DNA of 64,000 nt from Halomonas sp. (GCF_014859505.1 NZ_JACUUD010000001.1:26110-90109), one strand, 5' to 3'. Shown: positions 24,969 to 36,079, counted from the first letter of the stretch. A program made the numbers and translations. The notes: a model not told the origin generated them from the sequence alone.

Positions 24969-27604
24969 TTGCGCTTGTCCTCCACCTGCCAGCGGTGGCC
25001 GTCGAAGGTGGCCTTCCATCCGGTGGTCTTGCCCTCCTCGTCGGTCATCACGAACTGCTCCTTGGCCTTGCGCGAGAAGCGGATCTGCGCCGGGCGGCCA
25101 TCCGGATCCTCGCTGGGCGCGTCGAGCAGGTAGCGATACTTCTCGGGAAGCTCCTCGGCGTGGGCCTTGAGCTCGCGGACCAGCGGCGGGCGGGTCTCGC
25201 GGTTCTTGGGGAACTTGCTCGCCGCCAGGAACAGGCCGCTGGCCCCGTCGCGCAGCACATAGTGGTCATCGACCTTCTGGCACTCGAGCTCCGGCATGTC
25301 GATGGGGTCCATCTTGGGCGGCGCCACCTCGCCGCTGCGCAGCAGCTTGCGGGTGTTCTTGCACTCGCTGCTGGTGCAGCCGAAGTACTTGCCGAAGCGC
25401 CCGGACTTGAGCTGCATCTCGCTGCCGCACTTGTCGCACTCGATGGTCGGGCCGTCATAGCCCTTGATGCGGAACCTGCCCTGCTCGATCTCGTAGCCGT
25501 CGCAGTCCGGGCTGTTGCCGCAGATATGCAGCTTGCGGGTCTCATCGATCAGGTAGCTGTCCATGGCGGTGCCGCACTTTGGGCAGCGGTGCTTGGCCCG
25601 CAGGGCATCGGTCTCGGCCTCCTCGTCGGCGTCGGCGGCCACCGCCTCCTCGCCGGGCAGCAGGTCGATGGTGGTCTTGCAGCGCTCCTTGGGCGGCAGG
25701 TTGTAGCCTGAGCAGCCCAGGAAGACCCCGGTGGAGGCGGTGCGGATCTGCATCTTGCGCCCGCAGCTGGGGCAGTCGATGTCGGTGGGCACCGGCTGGT
25801 TGGGGCGCATGCCCGCCTCGCTCTCGGCCTCCGCGAGCTCCTTCCTGAACTCGGCATAGAAGGCGTCGAGCAGCGCGCGCCAGTTGCGCTCGCCCTCCGC
25901 CACCTCGTCGAGGCCATCCTCCATGCGCGCCGTGAAGGAGTAGTCCATCAGGTCGGGGAAGGACTCCTTGAGGCGCTCGGTGACGATGTCGCCGAGCTTC
26001 TCGGCATAGAAGCGCCGGTTCTCCAGCTTGACGTAGCCGCGGTCCTGGATGGTGGAGATGATCGAGGCATAGGTGGAGGGCCGACCGATGCCGCGCTTCT
26101 CCAGCTCCTTGACCAGGCTCGCCTCGGTGTAGCGGGCCGGGGGCTTGGTGAAGTGCTGCAGCGGGTCAAGGGACGCCAGGGTCATGGGAGTGCCCTCGGC
26201 GAGATCCGGCAGCGACTGGTCCTCGTTCTTGCCGGCCGGCTTCATCACGCGGGTGTAGCCGTCGAACTTGAGCACGCGGCCCTTGGCCTTGAGCTCGTAG
26301 CCGTCCACCTCCACGGTCAGGGTACTGGAGAGATACTCGGCCGGGGTCATCTGGCAGGCCACGAACTGGCGCCAGATCAGCTCGTAGAGCCGCTCGGCGT
26401 CGCGCTCCATGCCGGCGAGCTCGGTGGCACGCCGCCCCACGTCGGAGGGACGGATCGCCTCGTGGGCCTCCTGGGCGCCCTCCTTGCTGGAGTAGCGGTT
26501 GGGCCCCTCCGGCAGGTAGCGCGGTCCGAACTCCTCGCCGATGAACTCGCGCACTGTCTCCACCGCATCCTTCGACAGGTTGGTGGAGTCGGTACGCATG
26601 TAGGTGATATAGCCCGCCTCGTAGAGGCGCTGGGCCAGGGTCATGGTCTTCTTCACCGAGAAGCCCAGCCGGCCGCTGGCGGCCTGCTGCAGGGTCGAGG
26701 TGATGAAGGGCGCGTTCGGCTTCGACCGCGTGGGCTTGTCTTCCCGCGCGCTGATGGCGAGTGACGCCTGCCTCAGCGCGGCGATGCGCTCCAGGGTCTC
26801 GGCCTCGGAGGTGGGCCGGAAGGCCTTGCCGTCCTGGCGCACCAGCTCGAAGCGCACCGGCTCGCCGTCGGCCCCCTCGGCCCGCGGGACCAGGTCGGCA
26901 TGGACGTCCCAGAACTCCTCGGGCACGAAGGCGCGGATCTCGCGCTCGCGCTCGACGATCAGACGCATGGCCACCGACTGGACGCGGCCGGCCGAGAGGC
27001 CCCGGGCGATCTTGGCCCACAGCAGCGGCGAGAGCATGAAGCCGACCACCCGGTCCAGGAAGCGCCGCGCCTGTTGGGCCTCGACCCGCGGGATGTTGAG
27101 GGTGCCGGGGTCCTTGAACGCCTCCTGGATGGCGTTCCTGGTGATCTCGTTGAAGACCACGCGCTTGTAGCGCGCGTCGTCGCCGCCGATGGTCTCGCGA
27201 AGGTGCCAGGCGATGGCCTCTCCCTCGCGGTCGAGATCGGTGGCGAGATAGACGGTGTCGGCCTTCTGGGCCAGTTTCTGGAGTTCGGCGACCACCTTCT
27301 CCTTGCCCGGCAGGATCTCGTAGTGGGCCTCCCAGCCGTGCTCGGGGTCGATGCCCATGCGCCGGATCAGTTGCTCCCGGGACTTGCGCTTCTTGTACTC
27401 GACTTTCTCGTCCGGCGACATCTTGCGGGTCAGCGCGGCCTGACGCGCGCGCTCCTTGGGATCCGAGGCCGCCTTGCCCGCGCCGCTGGTCGGCAGATCA
27501 CGGATGTGACCCACGCTCGACTTCACGATGAAGTCGTTGCCGAGATACTTGTTGATCGTCTTGGCCTTGGCGGGCGACTCGACGATGACCAGTGACTTTC
27601 CCAT
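24965..27604 (-). CDS. topA: DNA topoisomerase I
   Basis: [38 protein letters not shown]; active-site [14 protein letters not shown]-terminal Zn fingers. Confidence 0.97.
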   Translation of the reverse strand: MGKSLVIVESPAKAKTINKYLGNDFIVKSSVGHIRDLPTSGAGKAASDPKERARQAALTRKMSPDEKVEYKKRKSREQLIRRMGIDPEHGWEAHYEILPGKEKVVAELQKLAQKADTVYLATDLDREGEAIAWHLRETIGGDDARYKRVVFNEITRNAIQEAFKDPGTLNIPRVEAQQARRFLDRVVGFMLSPLLWAKIARGLSAGRVQSVAMRLIVEREREIRAFVPEEFWDVHADLVPRAEGADGEPVRFELVRQDGKAFRPTSEAETLERIAALRQASLAISAREDKPTRSKPNAPFITSTLQQAASGRLGFSVKKTMTLAQRLYEAGYITYMRTDSTNLSKDAVETVREFIGEEFGPRYLPEGPNRYSSKEGAQEAHEAIRPSDVGRRATELAGMERDAERLYELIWRQFVACQMTPAEYLSSTLTVEVDGYELKAKGRVLKFDGYTRVMKPAGKNEDQSLPDLAEGTPMTLASLDPLQHFTKPPARYTEASLVKELEKRGIGRPSTYASIISTIQDRGYVKLENRRFYAEKLGDIVTERLKESFPDLMDYSFTARMEDGLDEVAEGERNWRALLDAFYAEFRKELAEAESEAGMRPNQPVPTDIDCPSCGRKMQIRTASTGVFLGCSGYNLPPKERCKTTIDLLPGEEAVAADADEEAETDALRAKHRCPKCGTAMDSYLIDETRKLHICGNSPDCDGYEIEQGRFRIKGYDGPTIECDKCGSEMQLKSGRFGKYFGCTSSECKNTRKLLRSGEVAPPKMDPIDMPELECQKVDDHYVLRDGASGLFLAASKFPKNRETRPPLVRELKAHAEELPEKYRYLLDAPSEDPDGRPAQIRFSRKAKEQFVMTDEEGKTTGWKATFDGHRWQVEDKRK

Positions 27605-27794
27605 AGTGCTCCACTGAAAGTGCACGGCGTGGACCTCGAGTCCTCGCCTGACAATGCCATACCGCCCTGATTCGGCGGGCGAAAAATGCGCCTACCCTAC
27701 CCCAGCGTCCCTTGTCGCGCCAGTGGGAGCCTCGGGTTGGCGCTTACTGACCCTAGACCGCACTCTTGCGACAGGGCAAGCCTGACGTCAATGA

Positions 27795-27828
27795 CAGCGC
27801 CCCCGCCACCGGAGTGGCAGGGGCGCTG
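27795..27828 (-). terminator. Hairpin terminator-like element downstream of DUF3141 gene
   Basis: cagcgcccccgccac-cgga-gtggcaggggcgctg, 14 of 15 pairs; no strong U tract. Confidence 0.55.
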
Positions 27829-27850
27829 CTGGGGTCGTGCCGGGCCTGGA

Positions 27851-30310
27851 TCAGCGCTTGCTGCCACCCGGCTTGCGACGCGGGGCCGGCGTCCGGCGGC
27901 GCGGTGCCGCGGCCTTGGCGGCAGGTTCCTCGGCCTTGGCGGCGGGCTGCTCGGCCTTGGCGACGGGTTCCTCGACCTTGGCGACGGGCGCCTCGGCATT
28001 CGCCGCCGGCTGGGACTCCATCAGGCCCTCCAGGTCGCTCAGGGCCAGGCGCTGGGCCTCGGCCTGGCTGCCGACCCATTCCTGGGCCTCGGCACGCGCC
28101 TGGGCCTCGAGGATCGGCGCCTGGTCGATGGCCTGCTCGAAGAGCCCCCGCACCCGGGCCAGGCGCTCGGTAGAGTGCTCGGAGAGCTCACCGCTGGCCG
28201 CCAGCACGTGCTCGATGTGCCAGAGGTGGCCAGCGATCTGCTCCGCCGTCTGCCCCTTGAGCAGTTCGGGCAGTGCCTCTACGGCCGCCTCCCGGTCGAG
28301 CTTGAGGATGAAGAACTGTTCGCGCATCAGCCGCTTGAAGTCCCCCACGGTGAGCTGAGGCTCCAGCTCGGCATGAGTGGCTCGCAGGCGCTTGAAGTTG
28401 CGCTCGTCGGTGGAGGGCGCCCCCCCCAGCACGAAGATCAGCGCACGGATCACCGCCTCGTGGCTGCCACCTTCGGCGACCTGCTCGCTCAGTTCGGCCT
28501 GGCGACGCGCGATGAAACGGCGATGCTCAGGCTCTGACCCCGGACGGCGACGATGCACGTGGGCATCACCGCCCAGGCCCACCAGGGACTGCAGGAGTGG
28601 CTGGCCGTAGACATCCAGGAAGAGCCGTTCGGTGGCACCGTCGCGCAGGTCACGCCAGGCGTTGAGGCTGCCGGTGACCTGGCTGGAGGCGATCGACTCC
28701 AGTACCCGGAAGAGGTTGTCCTCGTCCACCGGGTGACGATCGGCGCGAATCTTGTCGGCCAGCACCGGGATCGCATTCATCAGCGGGTTGCGGTCGGAGA
28801 AGAGGCGATAGCCCATCCGGTTGGGATGCATGCGACGCATCCAGTGAGCCGATTCGGGTGTGGCCATACCGCGCACCCAGGGCTGCAGGAAGAGCCGATA
28901 GAGGCCCAGGTTGATCTCGGACAGCCGCGCCACGGTGGCGAAGCGGGTATCGTCCTCGGGGCTGTGCTGCACCACCTGGTCGAGCTCCTCGATGCTGCGC
29001 GAGGTGAACTCCAGCAGGTAGTCCCGCTCGATCAGCTCGGCGTCATCGCGCTGGGCGGCATCGGACACGGTGGTCTCGTAGAGCCCCGGGGGCAGCACGT
29101 CGATATAGTCCATGTTGGCCGTGAACTCGGCGTGCTCCTTGCGGGAGACGCTGCCCGACACGAAGATGCCCAGATGCCCGGTGGTGTCATGCACGCAGTA
29201 GACGATGGTCTGCTCGCTGGCCACGATGTCATCGACGTCTTCATAGAGGTCGCGCACCCAGCCCAGCGCCTGGGGCGGCGGGGTGATGTCATCGCCCTTG
29301 GAGCAGAACACCACTACCGGCGAGCGCAGGTTGCGCAGGTCGATGCGCCGACCATCGGAAGTCACCAGCTGGGCGGTGGAGAGACGGTTGCCGACGAAGA
29401 GGTTGTCGACGATGTACTGGATCTCGTTGCCGCCGAGCACCACGTGGCCGCCCCACCAGCGCTCGAACTCCAGGTAGCGGCTGGCCTCGGTGTCGATGTT
29501 GGCATAGAGGCGATACTGCTTGGTCCAGAAGGTGTTGGCCGGATTGAGGTTCTCGAAATTCTGCACCAGCCAGGCGCCGTCGAACTGACCATCTCCCAGG
29601 TCGCTGAACAGGGAGGTCATCCAGCTGCCGCCGCTCATGCCCCCGGCGTAGCGCATCGGGGCATTGCCGCGCTGGCCGGCCCAGTAGGAGAGCGGCGCAC
29701 CGGCGATCAGGATCGGCCCGAACAGGTCGGGCTCCAGTGACGCCGCCATCATGATCTGCCAGCCGGCCTGGCAATTGCCCACCACCATGGGTTTCTCGGC
29801 CCCGCGCTCGCTGTGGAGGCGATTCACATGGCGCAGGAAGGCGATCTCCGCCTCCACCACGTCTTCCACGCTCTGACCCGGCTCCGGGTAGGGCAGAAAG
29901 CCGATGAAGTAGCAGGGGTGGCCGGCACGCAGGGCCACGCCCAGCTCGCTGTCGGGTTTGAAGCCGCCGATGCCCGGGCCATGACCGGCGCGGGGATCGA
30001 CCACCACGAAGGGGCGCATCTGCGGGTCGGTGGGGTATCCCGCGGGAGGCAGGATACGCAGCAGTTCATAGTTGACCGGACGCGACAGGTCGCGGCCGTC
30101 GATCAATACCTCGGCATCGAAGCCCAGCACGCTGGGCTTGGTCTGCTCGATGTGTTCGAGGTACTGGTTGCCACGCTGGCGCATCACATCCATGTAGAGC
30201 ACGCTGCGCTCGAAGGCATCCAACCAGTAGCGGCCCGCCGCGCGTCCGAACCCGAAGGGGTCGAGCAGCGTCACCACGGGGGCCGGGGGAGTCGGCATCG
30301 GAAGATTCAT
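27851..30310 (-). CDS. DUF3141 protein, PhaC-like alpha/beta-hydrolase with K/A/P-rich tail
   Basis: 819 aa; MVVGNCQAGWQIMMAASLEPDLFGPILIAGAPLSYWAGQRGN, CSKGDDITPPPQALGW and HDTTGHLGIFVSG; tail AEAPVAKVEEPVAKAEQPAAKAEEPAAKAAAPRRRTPAPRRKPGGSKR. Confidence 0.8.
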   Translation of the reverse strand: MNLPMPTPPAPVVTLLDPFGFGRAAGRYWLDAFERSVLYMDVMRQRGNQYLEHIEQTKPSVLGFDAEVLIDGRDLSRPVNYELLRILPPAGYPTDPQMRPFVVVDPRAGHGPGIGGFKPDSELGVALRAGHPCYFIGFLPYPEPGQSVEDVVEAEIAFLRHVNRLHSERGAEKPMVVGNCQAGWQIMMAASLEPDLFGPILIAGAPLSYWAGQRGNAPMRYAGGMSGGSWMTSLFSDLGDGQFDGAWLVQNFENLNPANTFWTKQYRLYANIDTEASRYLEFERWWGGHVVLGGNEIQYIVDNLFVGNRLSTAQLVTSDGRRIDLRNLRSPVVVFCSKGDDITPPPQALGWVRDLYEDVDDIVASEQTIVYCVHDTTGHLGIFVSGSVSRKEHAEFTANMDYIDVLPPGLYETTVSDAAQRDDAELIERDYLLEFTSRSIEELDQVVQHSPEDDTRFATVARLSEINLGLYRLFLQPWVRGMATPESAHWMRRMHPNRMGYRLFSDRNPLMNAIPVLADKIRADRHPVDEDNLFRVLESIASSQVTGSLNAWRDLRDGATERLFLDVYGQPLLQSLVGLGGDAHVHRRRPGSEPEHRRFIARRQAELSEQVAEGGSHEAVIRALIFVLGGAPSTDERNFKRLRATHAELEPQLTVGDFKRLMREQFFILKLDREAAVEALPELLKGQTAEQIAGHLWHIEHVLAASGELSEHSTERLARVRGLFEQAIDQAPILEAQARAEAQEWVGSQAEAQRLALSDLEGLMESQPAANAEAPVAKVEEPVAKAEQPAAKAEEPAAKAAAPRRRTPAPRRKPGGSKR

Positions 30311-30437
30311 CGCGAGCTCCTGGCATTGCGGTCAGAGGAAAGGGGACATCAGGCCGTGGAAAATCCACGGCTTTTGCTGCATCGCAATATAACGCAATTT
30401 CGACACCTCTGCGAGTGAAAACTCCGTGACAGGGGCG

Positions 30438-31385
30438 CTATTCGTCGCTCGGCGGACCCATCAGCGAGACGGCTTTTTCCACGCCGAGCAGTTCCTCCAG
30501 GCCCCGCCGGCCCCGCCGCCAGGCCTCCTCGGGGGTGCGCCCCCAGGCCGTGAGTCGCACCTCGCCCCCCGTCTCGGGAGCGCGATCCAGGCGCAGGCCG
30601 GGCCCGCCGCTGATGCCGGCCGCCGTCTCGGGAACGCAGCGCCACTGCAGGGCATGCCCGCGGGGGGCCAGGGCCGCCTGGCGATCCCGCAGCCGGTCGC
30701 CGGCGGCCAAGCGCAGCTGGACCACCACCGGATCCAGGCCGGTGAGCACTTCGTCAAGCGACTCGCGACCGGTCAGCCCGGGGCGCATCTCGCAGAATCC
30801 CAGTTGATTCTCCTGCAGCGCAAATCGCAGGGTCACAAGCCCGATCAGCTCAAGCCCGGCCAGCCCCTGCACCGCGAGCTGGCCGAGGTAGGCGCGCCGC
30901 TCGGGCGTCAGCCAGGTTACCGGGGCTCGCACCTGAGCGCTGCCGAGTGGCTCCCTTACCGCCAGCCAGCGCACCCGGGCGAGCCGGTCGCCGAGCACCG
31001 CCAGCTCGACCTGCCGCCCGGGCACGCCCTCCTCGGCCAGGGGGACACCCGCCTCGCGCAGCAGGGCCCGGGCCGCGGCACCATCCTGCATGGCCTCGAT
31101 CAGCGCCAGCCGAGGCCCCACGAAGGGAAGCCCGCCGGCCAGGCAGGCCCTGGCCAGGGCGAGCTGACGCCGGGTGTCGGCTTCACCGGGATGCAGCGCC
31201 GTGCAGCCGGCACTCAGAGCGCGCGCCACCAGGGCCTCGGCGGGCTCGTCGGGGGTGGTGGCGCCCAGGCAGGCCAGACCCAGCTCGGCGGCGGCCTGGC
31301 GTACCCGCAGGCCGGCCAGCCCCACGGCGGCCAGGGCGATCCGCGGCGGCGGCTGGCCCGCCCCGGGAAGGGTGAAGGTGCTCAT
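30438..31385 (-). CDS. Biotin-carboxylase-like protein (probable pseudoenzyme)
   Basis: CTALHPGEADTRRQLALARACLAGGLPFVGPRLALIEAMQDGAAARALLREAGVPLAEEG aligns with the AccC N-terminal domain; ATP-grasp lid and [14 protein letters not shown] motif are missing or degraded. Confidence 0.7.
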   Translation of the reverse strand: MSTFTLPGAGQPPPRIALAAVGLAGLRVRQAAAELGLACLGATTPDEPAEALVARALSAGCTALHPGEADTRRQLALARACLAGGLPFVGPRLALIEAMQDGAAARALLREAGVPLAEEGVPGRQVELAVLGDRLARVRWLAVREPLGSAQVRAPVTWLTPERRAYLGQLAVQGLAGLELIGLVTLRFALQENQLGFCEMRPGLTGRESLDEVLTGLDPVVVQLRLAAGDRLRDRQAALAPRGHALQWRCVPETAAGISGGPGLRLDRAPETGGEVRLTAWGRTPEEAWRRGRRGLEELLGVEKAVSLMGPPSDE

Positions 31386-31479
31386 GGCACGGTTGCCTCC
31401 TTGGCGATGGCCCCGGCGGGGCCGGCAGTGCTAGCATGGATCACAGACCGACAGGAGGCCGACGGCGCCCATCCGGCAA

Positions 31480-32469
31480 GTGATCATGACCACTCCCAAG
31501 CTGCTCAACAAGCTGACCTTTCGCCAGCTGCAGGTGTTTCAGGCGGTACACGACCAGCACTCCTACTCCCGGGCGGCCGAACAGCTGGGCCTGACCCAGC
31601 CCGCAGTCAGCGCCCAGGTCCGCCAGCTGGAACAGGCGCTGGGCCAGCCGCTGTTCAAGTATGCCGGCAAGACCCTCCACGTGCTGCCGGCAGCGGATGC
31701 CCTGGCGGCCTCGGTCCGCGCCATCTTCGGCCAGGTCTCGCGGTTGCAGATGGCGCTCTCGGACATGTCCGGCACCATCCGCGGCGAGCTCAACCTGGCG
31801 GCGGTCTCCACCGCCCAGTACGTCGTGCCCCACCTGCTGGCGCGCTTCCGCGCCCACTACCCCAACGTCCAGGTTCGGCTCAAGGTGTGCAACCGCAGCC
31901 AGGCGCTGGAGCGCCTGGCCGAGTGCCGCGACGACCTGGTGATCATGGCCCGGGTGCCGGAGGATCGCGACCTGGTCTTCATGCCGATCCTCGACAACGA
32001 GATGATCCCGCTGGTGTGGCCCGGTCACCCGCTGCTCCAGGCGAGCTCGCCCACCCTGGAGGACTTCGCCCGCCACTACGTGCTGATGCGCGAGCCCGGC
32101 TCCGGCGTGCGCAGCGCCTTCGAGGAGCTGGCCGCCGCCCAGGACGTGAGCCTGGCCCACCGCATCGAGCTGGGCACCAACGAGGCCGTCAAGCAGGGGG
32201 TGATGGCCCAGCTGGGGGTGGCCGTGCTGCCGCGCCTGGCGGTGCGCCTGGAGCTTGCGGCCGGGCTGCTGGAGGAGCTCGCCCTGCCCGGGTTTCCGCT
32301 GCGCCACTCCTGGTGCACCGTCTATCCACGGGAGCGCTTCCCCACCCCGGTCACCGAGCTGTTCCTGCGCTTCGTGCGCGAGCACCTGGCGGAGTTCCAC
32401 GCCCACTTCCAGGCCCCGCCCCGCCCGCTGCCCAACCACGATGTGGTCTGCCTGCCGCTGTCGAACTGA
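31480..32469 (+). CDS. LysR-family transcriptional regulator (CbbR-like N-terminus)
   Basis: HTH LTFRQLQVFQAVHDQHSYSRAAEQLGLTQPAVSAQVRQLEQALGQPLF; GTG at 31480 or ATG at 31486. Confidence 0.9.
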   Translation: MIMTTPKLLNKLTFRQLQVFQAVHDQHSYSRAAEQLGLTQPAVSAQVRQLEQALGQPLFKYAGKTLHVLPAADALAASVRAIFGQVSRLQMALSDMSGTIRGELNLAAVSTAQYVVPHLLARFRAHYPNVQVRLKVCNRSQALERLAECRDDLVIMARVPEDRDLVFMPILDNEMIPLVWPGHPLLQASSPTLEDFARHYVLMREPGSGVRSAFEELAAAQDVSLAHRIELGTNEAVKQGVMAQLGVAVLPRLAVRLELAAGLLEELALPGFPLRHSWCTVYPRERFPTPVTELFLRFVREHLAEFHAHFQAPPRPLPNHDVVCLPLSN

Positions 32470-32667
32470 ACACGACCTTCTCCCGGGTCATGGCGGAAGC
32501 CGGCATCACCCACGCGGCGATGCCCAGGCTCCGCAACTATGGTAAATTATCGGGCCGATACCCAGTAACCATCAGCGCGCCCCGCGGCTCTGACCCCTTG
32601 CCGGCAAGCCTGTCTGCAAGGAGCGTACAGGATCTCCGAGGCGGGCCGAGCGAAGGGGCTCACACCC

Positions 32668-33723
32668 ATGAGCGACAGCACCTCGAAACACGTCCCCAGC
32701 GGCGAGAAGTTCCGCACCCAGCACGGCTTTGCCGCCATCAAGGACGGCATCAAACAGCGCCGAGAACCGGAGGAGCAGGCCGCCGACCCGGGCCGCAAGC
32801 CCAGGTGGCTGCGCGCCCAGATTCCTGGCGGCGAGCGCTTCGAGGCCGTCAAGCGCAACGTCAGCGAGCATCGCCTGAGCACCGTGTGCGCCGAGTCACA
32901 CTGCCCCAACATGGGCGAGTGCTGGAGCAACGGCACCGCCACCATCATGCTGATGGGCTCGGTGTGTACCCGCGCCTGCCGCTTCTGCGCCGTGGACACC
33001 GGCAACCCCGGCGGCTGGCTGGACGCCGAGGAGCCGGCCAACACCGCCAGGTCGGTGGAGCTGATGGGGCTGCGCTACGTAGTGCTCACCTCGGTGGACC
33101 GCGACGACCTGGACGACGGCGGCGCCGCCCACTACGCGGCCTGCATCCGCGCCATCAAGGCCAACACCCCCGAGGTGGTGGTGGAGGCGCTGACCCCGGA
33201 CTTCGACGGCGTCCACGCCGCCATCGAGCAGGTGGTGGACTCCGGCCTGGAGGTGTTCGCCCAGAACGTCGAGACCGTGGAGCGCCTCACCCGTCGGGTG
33301 CGCGACCCCCGCGCCGGCTACCGCAAGACCCTGGACGTGCTGGCCCACGCCAAGCGGCACAAGCCGGGAGTGCTCACCAAGACCAGCCTGATGCTGGGCC
33401 TCGGCGAGAGCGATGAGGAGATACTCGCCACCTTCGACGACCTGCGCGAGATCGGCGTGGATATCGTCACCCTGGGTCAGTACCTGCGCCCCACCCGCAA
33501 CCACCTTGCGGTGGAGCGCTGGGTCTCCCCCGAGGAGTTCGAGCGCTACCGCCAGATCGGCCTGGAGAAGGGCTTCATGGAGGTGGCCGCCGGGCCGCTG
33601 GTGCGCTCCAGCTACCGCGCCGACCGGGTGTTCGAGAAGAACAACCTGGGCCTGGCCGCACCGGCCGCGGTGCCCGGCCAGGCGCACGACCCGGACCGCA
33701 TCGATGCAGTCAACGTGGGATAA
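32668..33723 (+). CDS. lipA: Lipoyl synthase
   Basis: Radical [20 protein letters not shown] and N-terminal cluster [13 protein letters not shown]. Confidence 0.97.
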   Translation: MSDSTSKHVPSGEKFRTQHGFAAIKDGIKQRREPEEQAADPGRKPRWLRAQIPGGERFEAVKRNVSEHRLSTVCAESHCPNMGECWSNGTATIMLMGSVCTRACRFCAVDTGNPGGWLDAEEPANTARSVELMGLRYVVLTSVDRDDLDDGGAAHYAACIRAIKANTPEVVVEALTPDFDGVHAAIEQVVDSGLEVFAQNVETVERLTRRVRDPRAGYRKTLDVLAHAKRHKPGVLTKTSLMLGLGESDEEILATFDDLREIGVDIVTLGQYLRPTRNHLAVERWVSPEEFERYRQIGLEKGFMEVAAGPLVRSSYRADRVFEKNNLGLAAPAAVPGQAHDPDRIDAVNVG

Positions 33724-33735
33724 CAGGCACAAGGG

Positions 33736-33780
33736 GCGAGGAAGCGAGGAAACCCTAGTCCCTCGTTCCTCGCGCCTCGT
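33736..33780. terminator. Heptad-periodic hairpin between convergent lipA and lipB
   Basis: gcgaggaagcgagg ... cctcgttcctcgcgcctcgtt; right arm reads CCTCGTT CCTCGCG CCTCGTT. Confidence 0.6.
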
Positions 33781-34453
33781 TACTGACTATTTCGCGCCCC
33801 AACTCCCATGCCAGGCATTCGGCCAGGCGCTCCCCCACCACCACCACGTCCGGGCACTCCTCCACCAGGTCCGCCAGGCGAGTCATCGCCATGCCGGCAT
33901 AGCCGCAGGGGTTGATGCGCTGGAAGGGTGAGAGGTCGCCGTCTACGTTGAGCGCCACCCCGTGGAAGCTGCCGCCCCGACGGATGCGCAGCCCCAGCGA
34001 GGCGATCTTGGCCTCGCCCATACCCGTCTTCACGTAGACACCTGGCGCATCGGGGCGCGCCCGGGCCGCGACGCCATACTCCGCCAGCAGCGCGATCACC
34101 GCGTTCTCGAGCCCGCTCACCAGGTCACGCACGCCGAGGCGCGCACGGCGCACGTCGATCAGCGGATAGAGCACCACCTGGCCGGGCCCATGGTAGGTCA
34201 CCTGGCCGCCGCGGTCGGTCTGCACCACCGGGATATCACCGGGCATCAGCAGGTGCTCGGGCTTGCCCGCCTGCCCCTGGGTGAAGACCGGGTCGTGCTC
34301 CACCAGCCAGAACTGATCCGGCGTGTCGGCATCGCGAGTGTCGGTGAGCTCCCGCATCGCCTGCCAGACGGGGCTATAGGGACGACGCCCCAGGCGGTGC
34401 AGTTCGATGGGTGGCAGCGGCGCAGGCAGCTCGGAGGGGGCGGTGGCCATCAC
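33755..34453 (-). CDS. lipB: Octanoyltransferase
   Basis: [24 protein letters not shown]...[39 protein letters not shown]. Confidence 0.96.
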   Translation of the reverse strand: MMATAPSELPAPLPPIELHRLGRRPYSPVWQAMRELTDTRDADTPDQFWLVEHDPVFTQGQAGKPEHLLMPGDIPVVQTDRGGQVTYHGPGQVVLYPLIDVRRARLGVRDLVSGLENAVIALLAEYGVAARARPDAPGVYVKTGMGEAKIASLGLRIRRGGSFHGVALNVDGDLSPFQRINPCGYAGMAMTRLADLVEECPDVVVVGERLAECLAWELGREIVSNEARGTRD

Positions 34454-34761
34454 ACCACCATGTGCACGCGGCCGGTGGCCTTGAGCTCCACGAACAGTGC
34501 CCGGAGCTGGGCCTCGCCGGTGGCGCGGATGGTCAGGCGTACCGACTGGAAGCGGGCGTTGCGGCTCTCCACTACCCGCAGGTCGATGGCGTCGAAGTGC
34601 GGATCGTGGCGACTCACCACCTGACAGACCATGGCGGCGAAATCCTCGGCGGCGTCACCCACCACCTTGAGGGAGTAGCGGCAGGGAAAGGTGATCCTGG
34701 GGGGCTTGCCGGCGACCGGCCGGCTCGGCACGCGCAGGTCGCGCAGGGAGTTGTCGTTCAT
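34450..34761 (-). CDS. YbeD/DUF493 family protein (UPF0250)
   Basis: [78 protein letters not shown]; sits beside lipB as in many gammaproteobacteria. Confidence 0.9.
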   Translation of the reverse strand: MNDNSLRDLRVPSRPVAGKPPRITFPCRYSLKVVGDAAEDFAAMVCQVVSRHDPHFDAIDLRVVESRNARFQSVRLTIRATGEAQLRALFVELKATGRVHMVV

Positions 34762-34822
34762 GGAGGTTCCAGCGGGTCGTGGATATGCCAGCATTTTACG
34801 CAACCCGCCGGAGAGAGACCAC

Positions 34823-36031
34823 CTAGCCGAACCAGCCGCCAACCAGGTTGGAGAAGAAGCGTCGGACCTGATCGACCAGCTTCTTGACGAGGCCGCCCTC
34901 CTCCACCGACTCCAGGGCCAGCAGCGGCTGCTCGCCTACCACCTCCTCGCCCAGGCGCACCTCCAGGGTGCCGACGCGCTGGCCTGCCTCGATGGGGGCG
35001 GCCAGGTCGCCCTGGATGTCCAGGCGGGCGGTCAGCTCCTCGTTGCGGGCACGCGGCACCGTCATCATCACGTCGCTGTCGATGCCCACTGGCAGCTCGT
35101 TGCTCTCCCCGCCCCACACCCGCGAGGTGTTGAGCACCGAGCCGGCGTCGTAGAGCTTGACGGTCTCGAAGTAGCGGAAACCGTAGCTGAGCAGCTTCTG
35201 GGTCTCCTGGGCCCGGGACTCCTCGGAGCTGGTGCCCATCACCACGGAGATCAGCCGCATGTCGTCACGCTTGGCGGAGGCCACCAGGCCATAGCCCGCC
35301 TCGGTGGTCCAGCCGGTCTTCAGGCCGTCCACGGTGGGATCGCGCCACAGCAGCCGATTGCGGTTGGGCTGGCGGATGTCGTTGAAGGTGAAGTACTTCT
35401 CGGCGTAGATCGCGTAGTGCTCGGGGTAGTCGTTGATGATGTACTGGGAGAGCAGCGCCATGTCGCGGGCCGAGGAGTACTGCTCCGGATGCGGCAGGCC
35501 GGTGGCGTTGGCGAAGCTGGTGTTGTGCAGGCCCAGGCGGGTGGCGTGCTGGTTCATCAGGTCGGCGAAGGGCACCTCGCCGCCGGCCAGGTGCTCGGCC
35601 ACCGCCACGCTGGCGTCGTTACCGGAGGCGATGATGATGCCGTAGAGCAGGTCGCGGATGGAGACCTGGGTGTCCACCTCGATGAACATCTTGGAGCCCC
35701 CGGTGCGCCAGGCATTCTCGCTGACCCTCACCATGTCGTTCATGGTGATGTTGCCGCGGTCCAGTTCGCGCTCCACCAGGTAGGCGGTCATCAACTTGGT
35801 CAGGCTCGCCGGCGGCAGGCGCTCGTCGGCATTGTGCTCCACCAGCACCCGGCCGCTGTCGGCATCCATCAGGAACCACGACTTGGCAGCGAGCTGGGGC
35901 GGCGAGGGAATCATGACCTGCGGCTGGGGCACCGGCACGCTCTGGGCCGAAGCCAGTGTCGATACCATCAGCAGACAGGCCAGAAGCGCCGGGATCAGCC
36001 GGAGGCGGCGAAGGGATAACAACTCTCTCAT
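34823..36031 (-). CDS. dacA: D-alanyl-D-alanine carboxypeptidase (PBP5/6 type)
   Basis: SLTKLMTAYLVE, SGNDASVAVAEHLAG, DGLKTGWTTEAGYGLVASA; C-terminal amphipathic helix. Confidence 0.95.
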   Translation of the reverse strand: MRELLSLRRLRLIPALLACLLMVSTLASAQSVPVPQPQVMIPSPPQLAAKSWFLMDADSGRVLVEHNADERLPPASLTKLMTAYLVERELDRGNITMNDMVRVSENAWRTGGSKMFIEVDTQVSIRDLLYGIIIASGNDASVAVAEHLAGGEVPFADLMNQHATRLGLHNTSFANATGLPHPEQYSSARDMALLSQYIINDYPEHYAIYAEKYFTFNDIRQPNRNRLLWRDPTVDGLKTGWTTEAGYGLVASAKRDDMRLISVVMGTSSEESRAQETQKLLSYGFRYFETVKLYDAGSVLNTSRVWGGESNELPVGIDSDVMMTVPRARNEELTARLDIQGDLAAPIEAGQRVGTLEVRLGEEVVGEQPLLALESVEEGGLVKKLVDQVRRFFSNLVGGWFG

Positions 36032-36079
36032 GGGGTCAAGTCTCATGGAACACTCAGGGGGAAGGGAGTGGGGCGCCGG

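Noticed and set aside
30426-33416. 996-aa plus-strand ORF spanning the biotin-carboxylase-like, LysR and lipA region
   Set aside because: Reads antisense to one gene and out of frame through LysR and lipA; no domain; chance open frame in GC-rich DNA.
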